Positions 26,096 to 35,255 of a stretch of 40,273 nucleotides of DNA are shown one piece after another. Source of the DNA: Rheinheimera oceanensis (GTDB taxonomy: Bacteria; Pseudomonadota; Gammaproteobacteria; Enterobacterales; Alteromonadaceae); NCBI RefSeq assembly GCF_018831085.1, contig NZ_JAGPNM010000016.1, positions 1 through 40,273 of the forward strand, given 5' to 3'. A program made the translations under genes and the position numbers. Position 1 is the first letter of the stretch. Each line of letters opens with the position of its first letter. The notes under the pieces are model-generated. The model did no database searches. It worked only from the letters and a program-made list of their open reading frames with translations, and had not been told where the DNA came from.

Positions 26096-26628
26096 TACCA
26101 GTTTCCTTTGTAAGCAACAAAGCGGATATCACCACCGCTGGGAGGAATAACGGTGATGGTAATTTTTTTCACCGTGTTGGCAGGCAAAGCCGGCGTGAAA
26201 TCGTCAGCGGCATAGGCTACCGCCACCTCTACCCGGTAACTGCGATAACGGGCAGCAATACTCTCATTTAAAATATTCCTCAGTACTAAATCGCCGGTAA
26301 TGCCCATACCGTTAAAGTCATCAACATCATCATACAAGGTGCGGTCAGCTTCTTCACGACCTAATAAACAGCTGATACCACTTTCACCACAACGCACCAG
26401 GCTGCCACTTCGGCTGCTATTTTCATCAAAAGACTTGCCCAGTATTTCATTCATCAAGCTATGACCCAGCTCGGCAGCACGTACCTGATGCCAGGGATCA
26501 GCGCTTTTAATAAATAACGGGCCTAATACCGAGGTAATAATACTTAAGCTAATGGCCAGCACAACTATGCCTACAATCAGCTCTATTAAGGTAACGCCGC
26601 GGCTATATTTCAGGCTGGGTTTTAGCAT
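26095..26628 (-). CDS. mshD: MSHA minor pilin MshD
   Basis: 177 residues. Leader YSRG|VTLIELIVGIVV with Val instead of Phe at mature position 1 and Glu at +5, followed by a PilV-like helix. Two cysteines near 79-86 (RCGESGISC). The start overlaps the end of mshC by 7 bases. Position between mshC and mshO matches the V. cholerae order. Confidence 0.92.
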   Translation of the reverse strand: MLKPSLKYSRGVTLIELIVGIVVLAISLSIITSVLGPLFIKSADPWHQVRAAELGHSLMNEILGKSFDENSSRSGSLVRCGESGISCLLGREEADRTLYDDVDDFNGMGITGDLVLRNILNESIAARYRSYRVEVAVAYAADDFTPALPANTVKKITITVIPPSGGDIRFVAYKGNW

Positions 26629-27092
26629 GGGTGAATATAGCCTTCTTCCTCAATGCAAATACTCAGTGTAATTGCACCGTCAAAACTAATACGACACTCA
26701 TTACCATTGCCGCACTGCCGCACACCGCTATCATTCAAAGGCACACCTAATGCACTGAATGACAAAGGAAACAATCCGGAAGGTTGCGTTTGCATGCTGA
26801 TATTATCACGGCTGGCGATACAAAGATGGGTGGCATTGTTCTGACAAGTATTACTTATGCCCATGCGATCTGACATCAGCTGCAATTCGGCTTGTGTGCA
26901 TGTTGGGGAGGTACACTGCATAGCCTGTATTTGCACTCGGCGCAGTATATTCAGTGCCTGGTCGCGGTATAAATATTCCGACGTACCAGAGGCATCAAAA
27001 AAACGGGGTACTACGCTAACAGCGAGTACCCCGATTAATACCAGCACCACAATAAGCTCAATTAGGGTAAAGCCGCGGTGCTGTAATTTCAT
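26622..27092 (-). CDS. mshC: MSHA minor pilin MshC
   Basis: 156 residues. Leader MKLQHRG|FTLIELIVVLVL with Glu at +5 and the helix ending in VPRFFDA. Several cysteines, including a pair close together (QCTSPTCTQ) and a C-terminal Cys as last residue. Starts 16 bases after mshA without a clear ribosome-binding site, so it may depend on read-through from mshA. Confidence 0.92.
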   Translation of the reverse strand: MKLQHRGFTLIELIVVLVLIGVLAVSVVPRFFDASGTSEYLYRDQALNILRRVQIQAMQCTSPTCTQAELQLMSDRMGISNTCQNNATHLCIASRDNISMQTQPSGLFPLSFSALGVPLNDSGVRQCGNGNECRISFDGAITLSICIEEEGYIHPC

Positions 27093-27108
27093 AAATAGTT
27101 ACCGTAGC

Positions 27109-27603
27109 TTAGCAGCCAGTAACAGTAGTGGTAATTACCGGCTTTTGGCCTGCACCGGCTGACTGAACATAACTCACCTGACACGCGCCAGTTGATGGTG
27201 TGTAATTTAACGGTGTAATAATAACAGTACCGGCAGTATCATCATCAAATGCCCATTCAGCACTGCTAAGCTCAGCCGCAATTACTAGCGCGGCTTCAGT
27301 GGCAACAGGATATCCATTTAGTAACTCCGCAGCAGTATTATCACAAGCCCCCGCGTTTGGCCTTGCCACTACTGCACCGGCCGCAGTTAAACATGATGAA
27401 CCATTTTGTAAACCTGCAATAATCGCTTTGCCATAGGTTAAAGCACCGGCTGAGCTAAGCGCGCCTTTAACAGCAGTTAAAGTAGAAGTTCTGGCGTCTT
27501 TGGAGAAATCCAAAAACTTTGGTGCCGCTGTTACAGCCAAAATACCCAGAATAACGATAACAATAATTAATTCAATTAATGTAAAGCCTTGGTTGCGTTT
27601 CAT
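27109..27603 (-). CDS. mshA: MSHA major pilin MshA
   Basis: 164 residues. Short leader MKRNQG|FTLIELIIVIVILG, Glu at mature +5, then VTAAPKFLDF, the standard type IV pilin helix. Cysteines at 71 and 87 and a C-terminal pair at 141 and 164 that would close the D-region loop. The short leader, size and the SSAGALTYGKAI segment fit MshA. AAGG lies about 8 bases before the ATG, 13 bases after mshB ends. The protein assembles into the MSHA pilus, a surface-attachment and biofilm organelle in vibrios, Shewanella and relatives. Confidence 0.95.
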   Translation of the reverse strand: MKRNQGFTLIELIIVIVILGILAVTAAPKFLDFSKDARTSTLTAVKGALSSAGALTYGKAIIAGLQNGSSCLTAAGAVVARPNAGACDNTAAELLNGYPVATEAALVIAAELSSAEWAFDDDTAGTVIITPLNYTPSTGACQVSYVQSAGAGQKPVITTTVTGC

Positions 27604-27616
27604 AAGTGCCCTTAAT

Positions 27617-28186
27617 TTATGGTTTATTGAGAAATACTGTCACTGCACCAGTAGATGGGTTATAAGAAAAACCATTACTGGTCAGATTATCTGTTGGCGC
27701 TGCGGCTAACCCTGCAGTTTGATGATAAACGCAAGTTGGTGCAGCATAACGCACAAAAAAGTAATTATTAGTACCGAAAGTAGCGTTTGCAGTAGGAGCA
27801 TTCTGCAGAATACGTGTCAGTACTTCAATACAAGCGTTAGCATCAACACTTCCAAGTCTAGTATCGGCAGAACGAGCTCCTGTAGGATATCCACGAACCG
27901 TACTGCCCGGATCACCATTAACACCGACTTCAATACCATCTATCAACACAAAAGTACCATTGTCTGCTGGTGTAGCATTGTTACCTACTGGACGGCCTGC
28001 CACTTCCCATTGAGCTCTTACTAAACCAACAGCCGCAGCAAAACCTCCGGCAACTCCTTCAACGGACGCATCTTCGGCTTGTGCGGTAACATTTAAAAAC
28101 CGCGGTAAGGCGGTTGCGGCCAGTAATCCCAGAATAATAATTACTATAACCAGTTCTATCAGGGTAAAACCTGTTTGTTTTTTCAT
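27617..28186 (-). CDS. mshB: MSHA minor pilin MshB
   Basis: 189 residues. Leader MKKQTG|FTLIELVIVIIILG, mature +5 Glu, then ALPRFLNV. Similar in design to MshA but longer, and placed directly upstream of it as in V. cholerae. GGAGAT sits 7 bases before the ATG. A possible sigma54-type promoter lies 49-63 bases upstream, so mshB-mshA may be boosted independently of the upstream assembly genes. Confidence 0.92.
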   Translation of the reverse strand: MKKQTGFTLIELVIVIIILGLLAATALPRFLNVTAQAEDASVEGVAGGFAAAVGLVRAQWEVAGRPVGNNATPADNGTFVLIDGIEVGVNGDPGSTVRGYPTGARSADTRLGSVDANACIEVLTRILQNAPTANATFGTNNYFFVRYAAPTCVYHQTAGLAAAPTDNLTSNGFSYNPSTGAVTVFLNKP

Positions 28187-28234
28187 AGTTAAATCTCCGG
28201 TGTCCTTGTTGTAGTTAGTATATCGCTAATATTC

Positions 28235-28249
28235 GCAATTACATCCCCA
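28235..28249 (-). promoter_or_regulatory. Possible sigma54 promoter before mshB-mshA
   Basis: Minus-strand TGGGGATGTAATTGC has the GG-N10-GC layout of -24/-12 sites, with TGG and TTGC in the right places but not the CACG centre. A sigma70 -10-like TATACT lies a few bases downstream without a matching -35. The spacer between mshG and mshB (86 bases) is the widest gap in the operon. Confidence 0.3.
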
Positions 28250-28272
28250 TATAGCCCACAATTGTTAAAACA

Positions 28273-29502
28273 TTAACCCGTGTTACCCTTGTAAGCATTG
28301 AGCATATCCCACATTGGTGTAAAGATACCCAATGCAAGAATCAGTACCATTACCGCTACAATCGCGATAAGAATAGGTTCAATCTTTGCCGTCAGGCTCT
28401 TTAAATCAAAAGCGACTTCACGCTCATAAAAACCGGCTACTTCGCCAAGCATATCGTCCATGGCACCGGTTTCTTCGCCCACGGCGATCATTTGTAATAC
28501 CAGGGGCGTAAACAGCCCGCTTTGCTGGCTTGCCCGCAATAAGCTTTCGCCGCGCTCGATATTGCGCCGCATATCACGAATCTTCTCGCCCATATATTCA
28601 TTGTCTACCGCATCGGCAACCAGTGTTAGTGCGCTGGTCATGGGTACACCGGCTTTTAGCATCATGCCAAAACTACGGGCAAAACGGCCCAGCGTAGCGC
28701 GGTAAATAACATTGCCGATAATAGGAAACACCAGCCGCCAGCGGCCCCAGGCAACCCGGCCTTTGTCAGTTTTAATATAACTGCGAAAGCCAAGCGTGGC
28801 ACCAACTGCAGCAAAAATAATTAACGGCCAGTAGGCGACAAAAAATGCCGAACTGGCCAGCAAAGCTTTGGTAGACCAGGGTAGTTCTGCATTAAAGCGG
28901 GCAAACATATTGGCAAATTGCGGAATAACCGCCAGGTTAAGAATAAACATAGCCACTACCAGTGCTATCAGCACAAAAAACGGATAACGGGTGGCTTGTT
29001 TAATTTGTTTGCGGGTTTCCAGCTCTTGCTCAAAATAATAATTCAGTTGTAAAAAGGCTTCATCCAGGCGGCCGGTGTTTTCACCTACGTGCACTATGCT
29101 AACCATTAAGCGGCTAAATACTTTGGGGTGTTCGGCCAGCGCTACCGATAAGCTGCGGCCATTTTCCAGTTGGCCAACCAGTTCACCCAGTACTTTTTGC
29201 AAACGCTTAGAACTGGTACTTTGTGCCAGGCCTTCAATAGCCCGTACTATCGGAATACCGGCTTTCATCAGTGAATACATCTGGCGGGAAAACAGAATTA
29301 AATCGGTTAGCGATACTTTAGCCTGCCATAACTCTAACTGAGCAATTGATACATTACTTTGTTCTGCCTGGCGCTGAATAGTTAACGGAATAAAACTGCG
29401 CCGGCGCAGTAAATCGGCGGCTGCGCCCTCGCTGCCAGCCTCTATCTGGCCACTAACAGCATTGCCGTTACTATCGCGCGCAGTGTATACAAAGTTAGCC
29501 AT
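28273..29502 (-). CDS. mshG: MSHA inner-membrane platform protein MshG
   Basis: 409 residues, GspF/PilC family with two homologous helical cytoplasmic domains (KAGIPIVRAIEGLAQ near 90 and LKAGVPMTSALTLVADA near 290) and three membrane helices (around 172-190, 217-240 and 380-400). It couples the extension ATPase MshE to pilin polymerisation at the inner membrane. Located 5 bases after mshE, so the two are made together. Confidence 0.94.
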   Translation of the reverse strand: MANFVYTARDSNGNAVSGQIEAGSEGAAADLLRRRSFIPLTIQRQAEQSNVSIAQLELWQAKVSLTDLILFSRQMYSLMKAGIPIVRAIEGLAQSTSSKRLQKVLGELVGQLENGRSLSVALAEHPKVFSRLMVSIVHVGENTGRLDEAFLQLNYYFEQELETRKQIKQATRYPFFVLIALVVAMFILNLAVIPQFANMFARFNAELPWSTKALLASSAFFVAYWPLIIFAAVGATLGFRSYIKTDKGRVAWGRWRLVFPIIGNVIYRATLGRFARSFGMMLKAGVPMTSALTLVADAVDNEYMGEKIRDMRRNIERGESLLRASQQSGLFTPLVLQMIAVGEETGAMDDMLGEVAGFYEREVAFDLKSLTAKIEPILIAIVAVMVLILALGIFTPMWDMLNAYKGNTG

Positions 29503-29507
29503 GGTGC

Positions 29508-31235
29508 TTAAGCCTCCACAGTGGCGAGGCTTTCGGTGTCAAGGTATTCCGACACCCTTATTACTTCGTCCAGGCTGGTAATGCCTTGCTGCGCATAATG
29601 TAATGCCATAGTACCCAGGCTGACAAAACCTTCGCTGTGATGCGCCAGATGGGCAAAACCGGCCGTGTCGTTGCGGCGCAGTGCATCGGCCAGCGGTTTG
29701 GTAATAAGCAACAGTTCAAACACGCCTAAGCGGCCTTTGTAACCACTGTGATTACATGACTGACACCCCCTGGCATGCCAGTAAGACGCGCTGGTGTCTG
29801 CTTTATGATGGCGTAACCAGCTGCTTTCCAGCTCGTCCGGCTGATAGGGTTGTTTGCAGTAGTCGCATAAACGCCGTACCAGGCGCTGCGCCACTATAGC
29901 GCGCAGTGCCGACGCAACCAGATAGGGCGCAGCGCCCATATCAATTAAACGCAAGGTACTGGTTACGGCATCGTTGGTGTGTAGCGTAGATAACACTAAA
30001 TGGCCGGTTAAAGCACCGCGCAGGCCCATTTCTGCAGTTTCCTGATCGCGCATTTCACCCACCATAATAATGTCGGGGTCTTGCCGTAAGGTGGTGCGCA
30101 GCACATTGCTGAAACTCAAGCCAATTTTATGGTTAACCTGCACCTGGTTAATCCGGGGTAAACGGTATTCTACCGGATCTTCCACGGTGATAATTTTACT
30201 GCCGGCCTGGTTAAGTTCACTTAACAAGCCGTACAAGGTGGTGGTTTTCCCCGAGCCTGTAGGGCCGGTTACCAGTATCATGCCGTGCGGGCTTTTAATA
30301 ATACGCCGCAACTTACTCAGCAGCGGCGCTGGCATACCGGTTTCTTCCAGTTGCAGCAAACCGGCTGACTGATCAAGTAAACGCATTACCACCGATTCGC
30401 CATATTGCACCGGCATAGTAGAAATACGCACATCTATCTGATGTTTTTTAACATTAATCTGAAAACGGCCGTCTTGCGGCATCCGTTTTTCTGAGATATC
30501 CAGATTTGCCATTAATTTAAGCCGCAGCACCAGTGCAGAGGCAATACTGACCTCGTTCAGGATATTTTCCTGCAGCACACCATCAACCCGCTGGCGAATT
30601 CGCAGTACCTTCTCGTCCGGCTCGATATGAATATCCGACGCCTTTACCTGCACGGCATCTTCAAACACCGACTGCAGCAGCTTAGCAATGGTGTTGTCGG
30701 CATCGGCTTGTTCATCCAGGACATTCAGTTCAAGGTTGGTGTCGGCACCGTGCTCGGCTTTGAGCTGGGTAGCAAAACTTTCAATTTCTTTGGTACGCCG
30801 GTACAGGGTGTCGAAAGCTTCAATCAGCTGGCTTTCCCGCACTACGGCCAGGGCTACCTCTTTTGGCGCCAGCAACCGGGCAATCTGATCCAGGGCGGCT
30901 AAATCTGCCGGGTCGCTCATACCCAGCAGTACGGTATCGCCGTTGTCTTCCAGCACCAGTGCCCTGAAACGCCGCGCCTGCACCTCAGGCAATAACTGTA
31001 CTGCTTCTGGATTTATCTGTTTTTGCGCAATATCAAGAAAGGGTACATTCAGCTGCTGTGCCAAAAACCGCAGCAGTTGCACCTCTGTCAAAAATTTCAG
31101 CTCAGTAAGGGTAGACCCCAGCTTACGGCCGGTTTCCTGCTGCCGCGCCAGCGCCTGCTGTAACTGGTCCGGCGAGATGATACCTTCGTCAACCAGTAAA
31201 TCACCCAGGCGCATTTTTAAACGAGGTCTTTGCAT
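29508..31235 (-). CDS. mshE: MSHA extension ATPase MshE with cyclic di-GMP-binding N-domain
   Basis: 575 residues, GspE/PilB family. The N-terminal MshEN domain shows both halves of the cyclic di-GMP motif: RLGDLLVDEGII..LQQALARQ (9-32) and KLGSTLTELKFLT..LLRFLAQQ (38-61). Walker A is GPTGSGKT at 324-331. The Walker B region is DPDIIMVGE, with Glu394. Two CxxC pairs (Cys457/460 and Cys491/494) form the zinc site. V. cholerae MshE binds cyclic di-GMP through the same motif to drive pilus extension, so the pilus here is expected to respond to that messenger. Gap of 4 bases from mshN and 5 from mshG. Confidence 0.96.
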   Translation of the reverse strand: MQRPRLKMRLGDLLVDEGIISPDQLQQALARQQETGRKLGSTLTELKFLTEVQLLRFLAQQLNVPFLDIAQKQINPEAVQLLPEVQARRFRALVLEDNGDTVLLGMSDPADLAALDQIARLLAPKEVALAVVRESQLIEAFDTLYRRTKEIESFATQLKAEHGADTNLELNVLDEQADADNTIAKLLQSVFEDAVQVKASDIHIEPDEKVLRIRQRVDGVLQENILNEVSIASALVLRLKLMANLDISEKRMPQDGRFQINVKKHQIDVRISTMPVQYGESVVMRLLDQSAGLLQLEETGMPAPLLSKLRRIIKSPHGMILVTGPTGSGKTTTLYGLLSELNQAGSKIITVEDPVEYRLPRINQVQVNHKIGLSFSNVLRTTLRQDPDIIMVGEMRDQETAEMGLRGALTGHLVLSTLHTNDAVTSTLRLIDMGAAPYLVASALRAIVAQRLVRRLCDYCKQPYQPDELESSWLRHHKADTSASYWHARGCQSCNHSGYKGRLGVFELLLITKPLADALRRNDTAGFAHLAHHSEGFVSLGTMALHYAQQGITSLDEVIRVSEYLDTESLATVEA

Positions 31236-31239
31236 AAGG

Positions 31240-32361
31240 CTACTCTGTGGCTACCAAACGTTGTTGAATATAAGTTTTGCTCTGCACTGACAAGTTGTCA
31301 CCCCATTGCAACGCGTTAAGATAGTACTGATGCGCCTCTGCCGGGCGTTCTAATGCCTCCAGCGACACTGCACCGCCAAGCCACCATTTGCCCAGTTGCG
31401 GCTGCAGACGGCTTAGCTCAGCAAACCAGTCAAATGCCTGCTGATGCTGCCCAAGTTGTTGTAGCGCTGTAGCTTTAAGGCCGTAATAATCGGGGTGTAA
31501 TGCCACAGCAAAACCGGCCGGTAGTAAGGCTTCTGTCTGTAGCCATTGCTGGCGGCTGGCGGCAGCCTGGGCCAGCATCAGTTGGATGTCGGCATCTATA
31601 ATACCCTGCGTTTTTGCCTGCAATAAACTGGCCTCGGCCTGTTGCGGCTGGCCCAACTGTAACCAAAGCCGGGCTTGTGCCAGATAAACCACGGCATCCT
31701 GCGGGGCTGACTGCTGTAACTGTTGCCAGTATCGCAGTGCCTGCTGCGGCTGCCCGGCCTGCGTTGCGGCCAGTGCCTGCTGGCGCAGTTTAGCCTGTTG
31801 CTGCGCTGCTGTGGGCTCACGGCTGGTTACGCTTAAACTGCTGCCTGCTTTAGCCGCAGGTGGTACTGGTAGCTGTGCAACTTTAGGGCGTTGCGGCGCA
31901 GGTGCAGCAGTATCATCCGGTTCAGTTCGCTGTTGCTCGGGTTGTGCTGCAATCTCAGCCACGTCTGCCACTGCCTGAACAGGCAACTCTGGTGGTGCAA
32001 TAATAGTTGTTGCTGTACTTTCTGCTGTGGCGCTGTGCGCTGACGCTGCGCTTGGTAGCGATGCAAGGCTGTCTGTTGGCTCAGGGCTGGCTGATATAGC
32101 TATTTCGGCCGCTATTACCGGCTCTGCTGGCAGCTGTTGTGCTATCGGTTCCGGCACAGCTATGGCCAGATCGGCCGTTGGCATAACAGTACTGCGGCTT
32201 AATACCGCGTAAATAGCAAAGCACAGTAAGCCAAACGTCAGTAGCAGTAACACCGTTAACCACAAAGGCTGGCCGTGCTGGCGTGCAATAATCTGATTTG
32301 CACTGGCAGCGCTGTTGTTACGCTGATCTAAGTCGCGCAGCATTTTATTAATTACACTCAT
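31240..32361 (-). CDS. mshN: MSHA biogenesis TPR protein MshN
   Basis: 373 residues from ATG 32361, chosen because it overlaps the mshM stop by 4 bases and gives the family start MSVINKMLRDLDQR. A membrane helix at ~32-54 is followed by a long low-complexity Ala/Pro/Thr/Gln linker in the periplasm (~55-200). Tetratricopeptide-like repeats then run to the end (ALRYWQQLQQSAPQDAVVYL, LGQHQQAFDWFAELSRLQPQ). Probably spans the periplasm and helps assemble or stabilise the secretin MshL. Confidence 0.9.
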   Translation of the reverse strand: MSVINKMLRDLDQRNNSAASANQIIARQHGQPLWLTVLLLLTFGLLCFAIYAVLSRSTVMPTADLAIAVPEPIAQQLPAEPVIAAEIAISASPEPTDSLASLPSAASAHSATAESTATTIIAPPELPVQAVADVAEIAAQPEQQRTEPDDTAAPAPQRPKVAQLPVPPAAKAGSSLSVTSREPTAAQQQAKLRQQALAATQAGQPQQALRYWQQLQQSAPQDAVVYLAQARLWLQLGQPQQAEASLLQAKTQGIIDADIQLMLAQAAASRQQWLQTEALLPAGFAVALHPDYYGLKATALQQLGQHQQAFDWFAELSRLQPQLGKWWLGGAVSLEALERPAEAHQYYLNALQWGDNLSVQSKTYIQQRLVATE

Positions 32362-33275
32362 GCGCCACCTGCCAGCTTTAACAGCCCGGTTTGCGATGCC
32401 GCAGCAACACACGCCAGCGCCAGTAAGCCTGAACTACCGGCATACCACCACCAGCTTTTAGGTTTGGCGGTTACATCTTCGGTATCCATTGCCGCCAGCT
32501 TTACATGACGCAGTGCGGCGTAAGGCTTACCCTCACCAAAAGCCAGCAGTAATGCTTTGTGCGCCAGCACATTTACCAGCCTGGGTACGCCCCGGCTGTA
32601 TCGGGCCAGCGCGTTTAAGGCAAAGCGGCTGAAAAGCGCATGGCTGCATCCGGCCTGCTGTATACGCAAAGAGATATAAGCGCTAATCTGGCTTTTGCTC
32701 ATTAAAGCCAGATTAGCGGAAAAGGTAATGCGCTGCCGCAACTGCCGAAAACGATAACCGGCCAGTTTTTTATTCAGCTCTGGCTGGGCAAACAGCACCA
32801 CTTGCAGCAGTTTGCGTGTTTCTGTTTCCAGATTGGTTAACAGCCGCAGTGCCTCCAGCGTTTCATCCGGCAGTGCCTGAGCTTCGTCAATTAATACTAT
32901 GGCTTTTTTGCCTTGCGCAGCCAATAACAATAACTGGCGTTGCAGCAACTGTAGTAGTTGTGGCGGCTCTATATTGGCAGAGTGTTTCAGGCCCAGCTCT
33001 AATGCCAGCGCCCAGCGTAATTCCAGCGGCGTAAGGCAAGGGTCCGGTATATACGCCAGTTGCCAGTCGGGTTCGGTTTGTTGCAAAAGCTTGCGGCACA
33101 GCAGGGTTTTACCACTGCCTACTTCACCAGATACTTTAATAAAACCTTCGCCGGCACACAGCGCCGTTTTCAGCACGGCCAGCACATCCTGATGCTGCTC
33201 AAGCGGCACAAAGAATGTGGTATCCGGTGTTAAACCGAATGGCATCCGGCTAAGCTGAAAATGCTGCAGGTACAT
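32358..33275 (-). CDS. mshM: MSHA AAA+ ATPase MshM
   Basis: 305 residues, ExeA-like. Start YLQHFQLSRMPFGLTPD is typical. Walker A is GEVGSGKT at 50-57 and Walker B IVLIDEAQ with Asp130-Glu131; a sensor-like NLETETRKLLQVVLFAQPEL follows. A C-terminal membrane helix (~277-297) would anchor the ATPase to the inner membrane. The related ExeA works with a peptidoglycan-binding partner to place a secretin; the same role for MshL is inferred. It is 2 bases downstream of mshL and overlaps mshN. Confidence 0.92.
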   Translation of the reverse strand: MYLQHFQLSRMPFGLTPDTTFFVPLEQHQDVLAVLKTALCAGEGFIKVSGEVGSGKTLLCRKLLQQTEPDWQLAYIPDPCLTPLELRWALALELGLKHSANIEPPQLLQLLQRQLLLLAAQGKKAIVLIDEAQALPDETLEALRLLTNLETETRKLLQVVLFAQPELNKKLAGYRFRQLRQRITFSANLALMSKSQISAYISLRIQQAGCSHALFSRFALNALARYSRGVPRLVNVLAHKALLLAFGEGKPYAALRHVKLAAMDTEDVTAKPKSWWWYAGSSGLLALACVAAASQTGLLKLAGGA

Positions 33276-33277
33276 AG

Positions 33278-34945
33278 TTAATTACCCTGTGCCCATCCGG
33301 ATACCAGTTGCGAAGACTGCTGAATTTGCTGCTGCCACACGCCTTCGGTAACCACGGTTGGTTTTAGCAGTATTACCAGCTCTTTCTTTTTTTCCACTTT
33401 GTTGATGTTGGTAAATAATTTACCCAGCAACGGAATAGCGCTTAATACCGGCGTACGCGACTCGTTGTCGGTGGTTACTGTTTGCATTAAGCCGCCTATT
33501 ACCACTATTTCACCACTACGGGCGCGGATAATAGTGTCAGACTCGCGGATATTACTCTGGGCCAGCGGCAACACTATTTGCTCGTTGCTAAAGCGGATAG
33601 TTTTATTTTGCTCGGCCGTTTCTGTAACAGAAGGGTGAACATGCAGAATAACACTACCGTTTTGATCAATCTGCGGCGTAACATCCAGTGCTATACCAGA
33701 GAAAAAGGGTTGTAAATCGATAGACGGCGAGCTGATGGTACCGCCTACTGTCGCTGTAGTTTCACTGCTGACATTGGTAACAAAATATTCGTCCTGCCCT
33801 ACTTTAATAACCGCTTTCTGGTTATTCATGGCAGTAACCCGCGGGCTGGACAACACCTGGGTATTGCCCTGGGTTTCCAACAGGTTAATCACGCCGTTAA
33901 AGTCGGCATTGTTAAAACTGATTGCAGTTACACCACCCAGTGAGCTGCTAATAGCATTGCTGGTAACACCGGCGCTGGTAGTAAAGTTAAAGTTGGTGCT
34001 GCGCAGGTTCATCATGGCATTTTGCCAGTTAATGCCCTGCTGATATTCGTCATTCAGCGTTACTTCTATAATTTTTGCCTCCAGCACCACCTGGCGCTGC
34101 AAGTGCTGCTCTGACTGGCCGAGGTAAGCCTTTACCGCAGCAATTTCGTCTGGCATACCGCGCACGGTTACCAAACCGGCTTGTGGTGTTACCACAACCA
34201 TACGCTCTGGTCCGGTTCCTAACACTGTACTGACGGCTTTTTCCAGATCTTTCCAGAAATCGGTTTTGCTTTCACTTTGAATAGTGCTGCCGTTAAATTG
34301 CTGCTGCCCATATTGCGACTGGTTTTGATTGCTATAATCGCCCTGATTGAAATTGCCCTGCGACGAGCGATTGTTTCTGTTGTTCTGCCCGTTCTGATTA
34401 TTCTGGTTGTCCTGAGATACGCCACCAGAGTTTACCGCCACAGAAGAAAACCCCTGGCGCTGCATCATTAAATAGTTAACCGCTATGCTTTCTGTGCGCA
34501 GGCCAGCCGGATATATTTTATATATCAGCCCTTGCTGGCGGACATCAAAACCATACAGTTGCTGCACTATTGCCATAGTTTCCGGCAGCGTTACCTGTTT
34601 TAGCTGCAGATTAATTTCGCCACTTACGCCGGGGTGCATCACCACACTGTATGGTGTATCTGCGACCAGAGACTGGAAAAAGTCATTCAGCCCGGCATTG
34701 GCAGCCGCTACATCAAAGCGTGGCAGCTCTGGCTGTACCGGAGTATAGCTGCTGCTAAGCAAGTCCTGCGTTACAGCCAGCGGCACCGGTGCTGCAGTGG
34801 CACGGGCCGGAGCCTGCTGGGCAGCCGCTTGCTGCAATTCGCGCTGAGCGCCTTGTGGTACATCACTTTGCTGAAAAGCCTGACACCCGGTTAATAAAAT
34901 GCTGCCGCACAGCCACCCTAATTTATTCACTGGCTTATTCTTCAT
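33278..34945 (-). CDS. mshL: MSHA outer-membrane secretin MshL
   Basis: 555 residues. Lipoprotein signal with lipidated Cys21 (ILLTGC|Q). N-domain with VMHPGVSGEINLQLKQVTLP (STN-like), then an unusual Asn/Gln-rich stretch at ~178-225, then the N1-type domain (VVVTPQAGLVTVRGMPDEIA) and the secretin beta-barrel (INLLETQGNTQVLSSPRVT and SGEIVVIGGLMQT). It forms the outer-membrane channel for the pilus. The mshK end overlaps its start by 11 bases. Confidence 0.94.
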   Translation of the reverse strand: MKNKPVNKLGWLCGSILLTGCQAFQQSDVPQGAQRELQQAAAQQAPARATAAPVPLAVTQDLLSSSYTPVQPELPRFDVAAANAGLNDFFQSLVADTPYSVVMHPGVSGEINLQLKQVTLPETMAIVQQLYGFDVRQQGLIYKIYPAGLRTESIAVNYLMMQRQGFSSVAVNSGGVSQDNQNNQNGQNNRNNRSSQGNFNQGDYSNQNQSQYGQQQFNGSTIQSESKTDFWKDLEKAVSTVLGTGPERMVVVTPQAGLVTVRGMPDEIAAVKAYLGQSEQHLQRQVVLEAKIIEVTLNDEYQQGINWQNAMMNLRSTNFNFTTSAGVTSNAISSSLGGVTAISFNNADFNGVINLLETQGNTQVLSSPRVTAMNNQKAVIKVGQDEYFVTNVSSETTATVGGTISSPSIDLQPFFSGIALDVTPQIDQNGSVILHVHPSVTETAEQNKTIRFSNEQIVLPLAQSNIRESDTIIRARSGEIVVIGGLMQTVTTDNESRTPVLSAIPLLGKLFTNINKVEKKKELVILLKPTVVTEGVWQQQIQQSSQLVSGWAQGN

Positions 34946-35255
34946 CTTGTTTTATCGCCGTATTAACTAAACGCAGTATTTGCCGTTCGCCATTTAAATC
35001 CAATACAACATGATCAGCTGCAATATCATGCAGTTGATATTGCCTTATTTTTTCACCTTTACGCAGCAGGTTGCCGTTTATTACGGCAATACGGCCGTTT
35101 GCGGTTTGTTTTATCAATTGTAAAGACAACGCCTGCGGTTGTACTGCCGTGTCTGCTGTTGCCTTAGCCGCCAGCCAGGATGGCGCTGGCCGGGTAGGAT
35201 CTGCCAGCACCTTAACGCTTAGCAACAACAGACTATAAACGAATAAAGTCTTCAT
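34935..35255 (-). CDS. mshK: MSHA biogenesis protein MshK
   Basis: 106 residues from ATG 35255 (a GTG two codons upstream is also possible). Signal peptide or anchor MKTLFVYSLLLLSVKVLA, then DPTRP, the PilP-type hallmark, and a small beta domain (ALSLQLIKQTANGRIAVING; GEKIRQYQL). PilP-like periplasmic protein that would link MshJ to MshL. Overlaps mshJ by 23 bases and mshL by 11, so expression is tightly coupled. Confidence 0.88.
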   Translation of the reverse strand: MKTLFVYSLLLLSVKVLADPTRPAPSWLAAKATADTAVQPQALSLQLIKQTANGRIAVINGNLLRKGEKIRQYQLHDIAADHVVLDLNGERQILRLVNTAIKQDEE

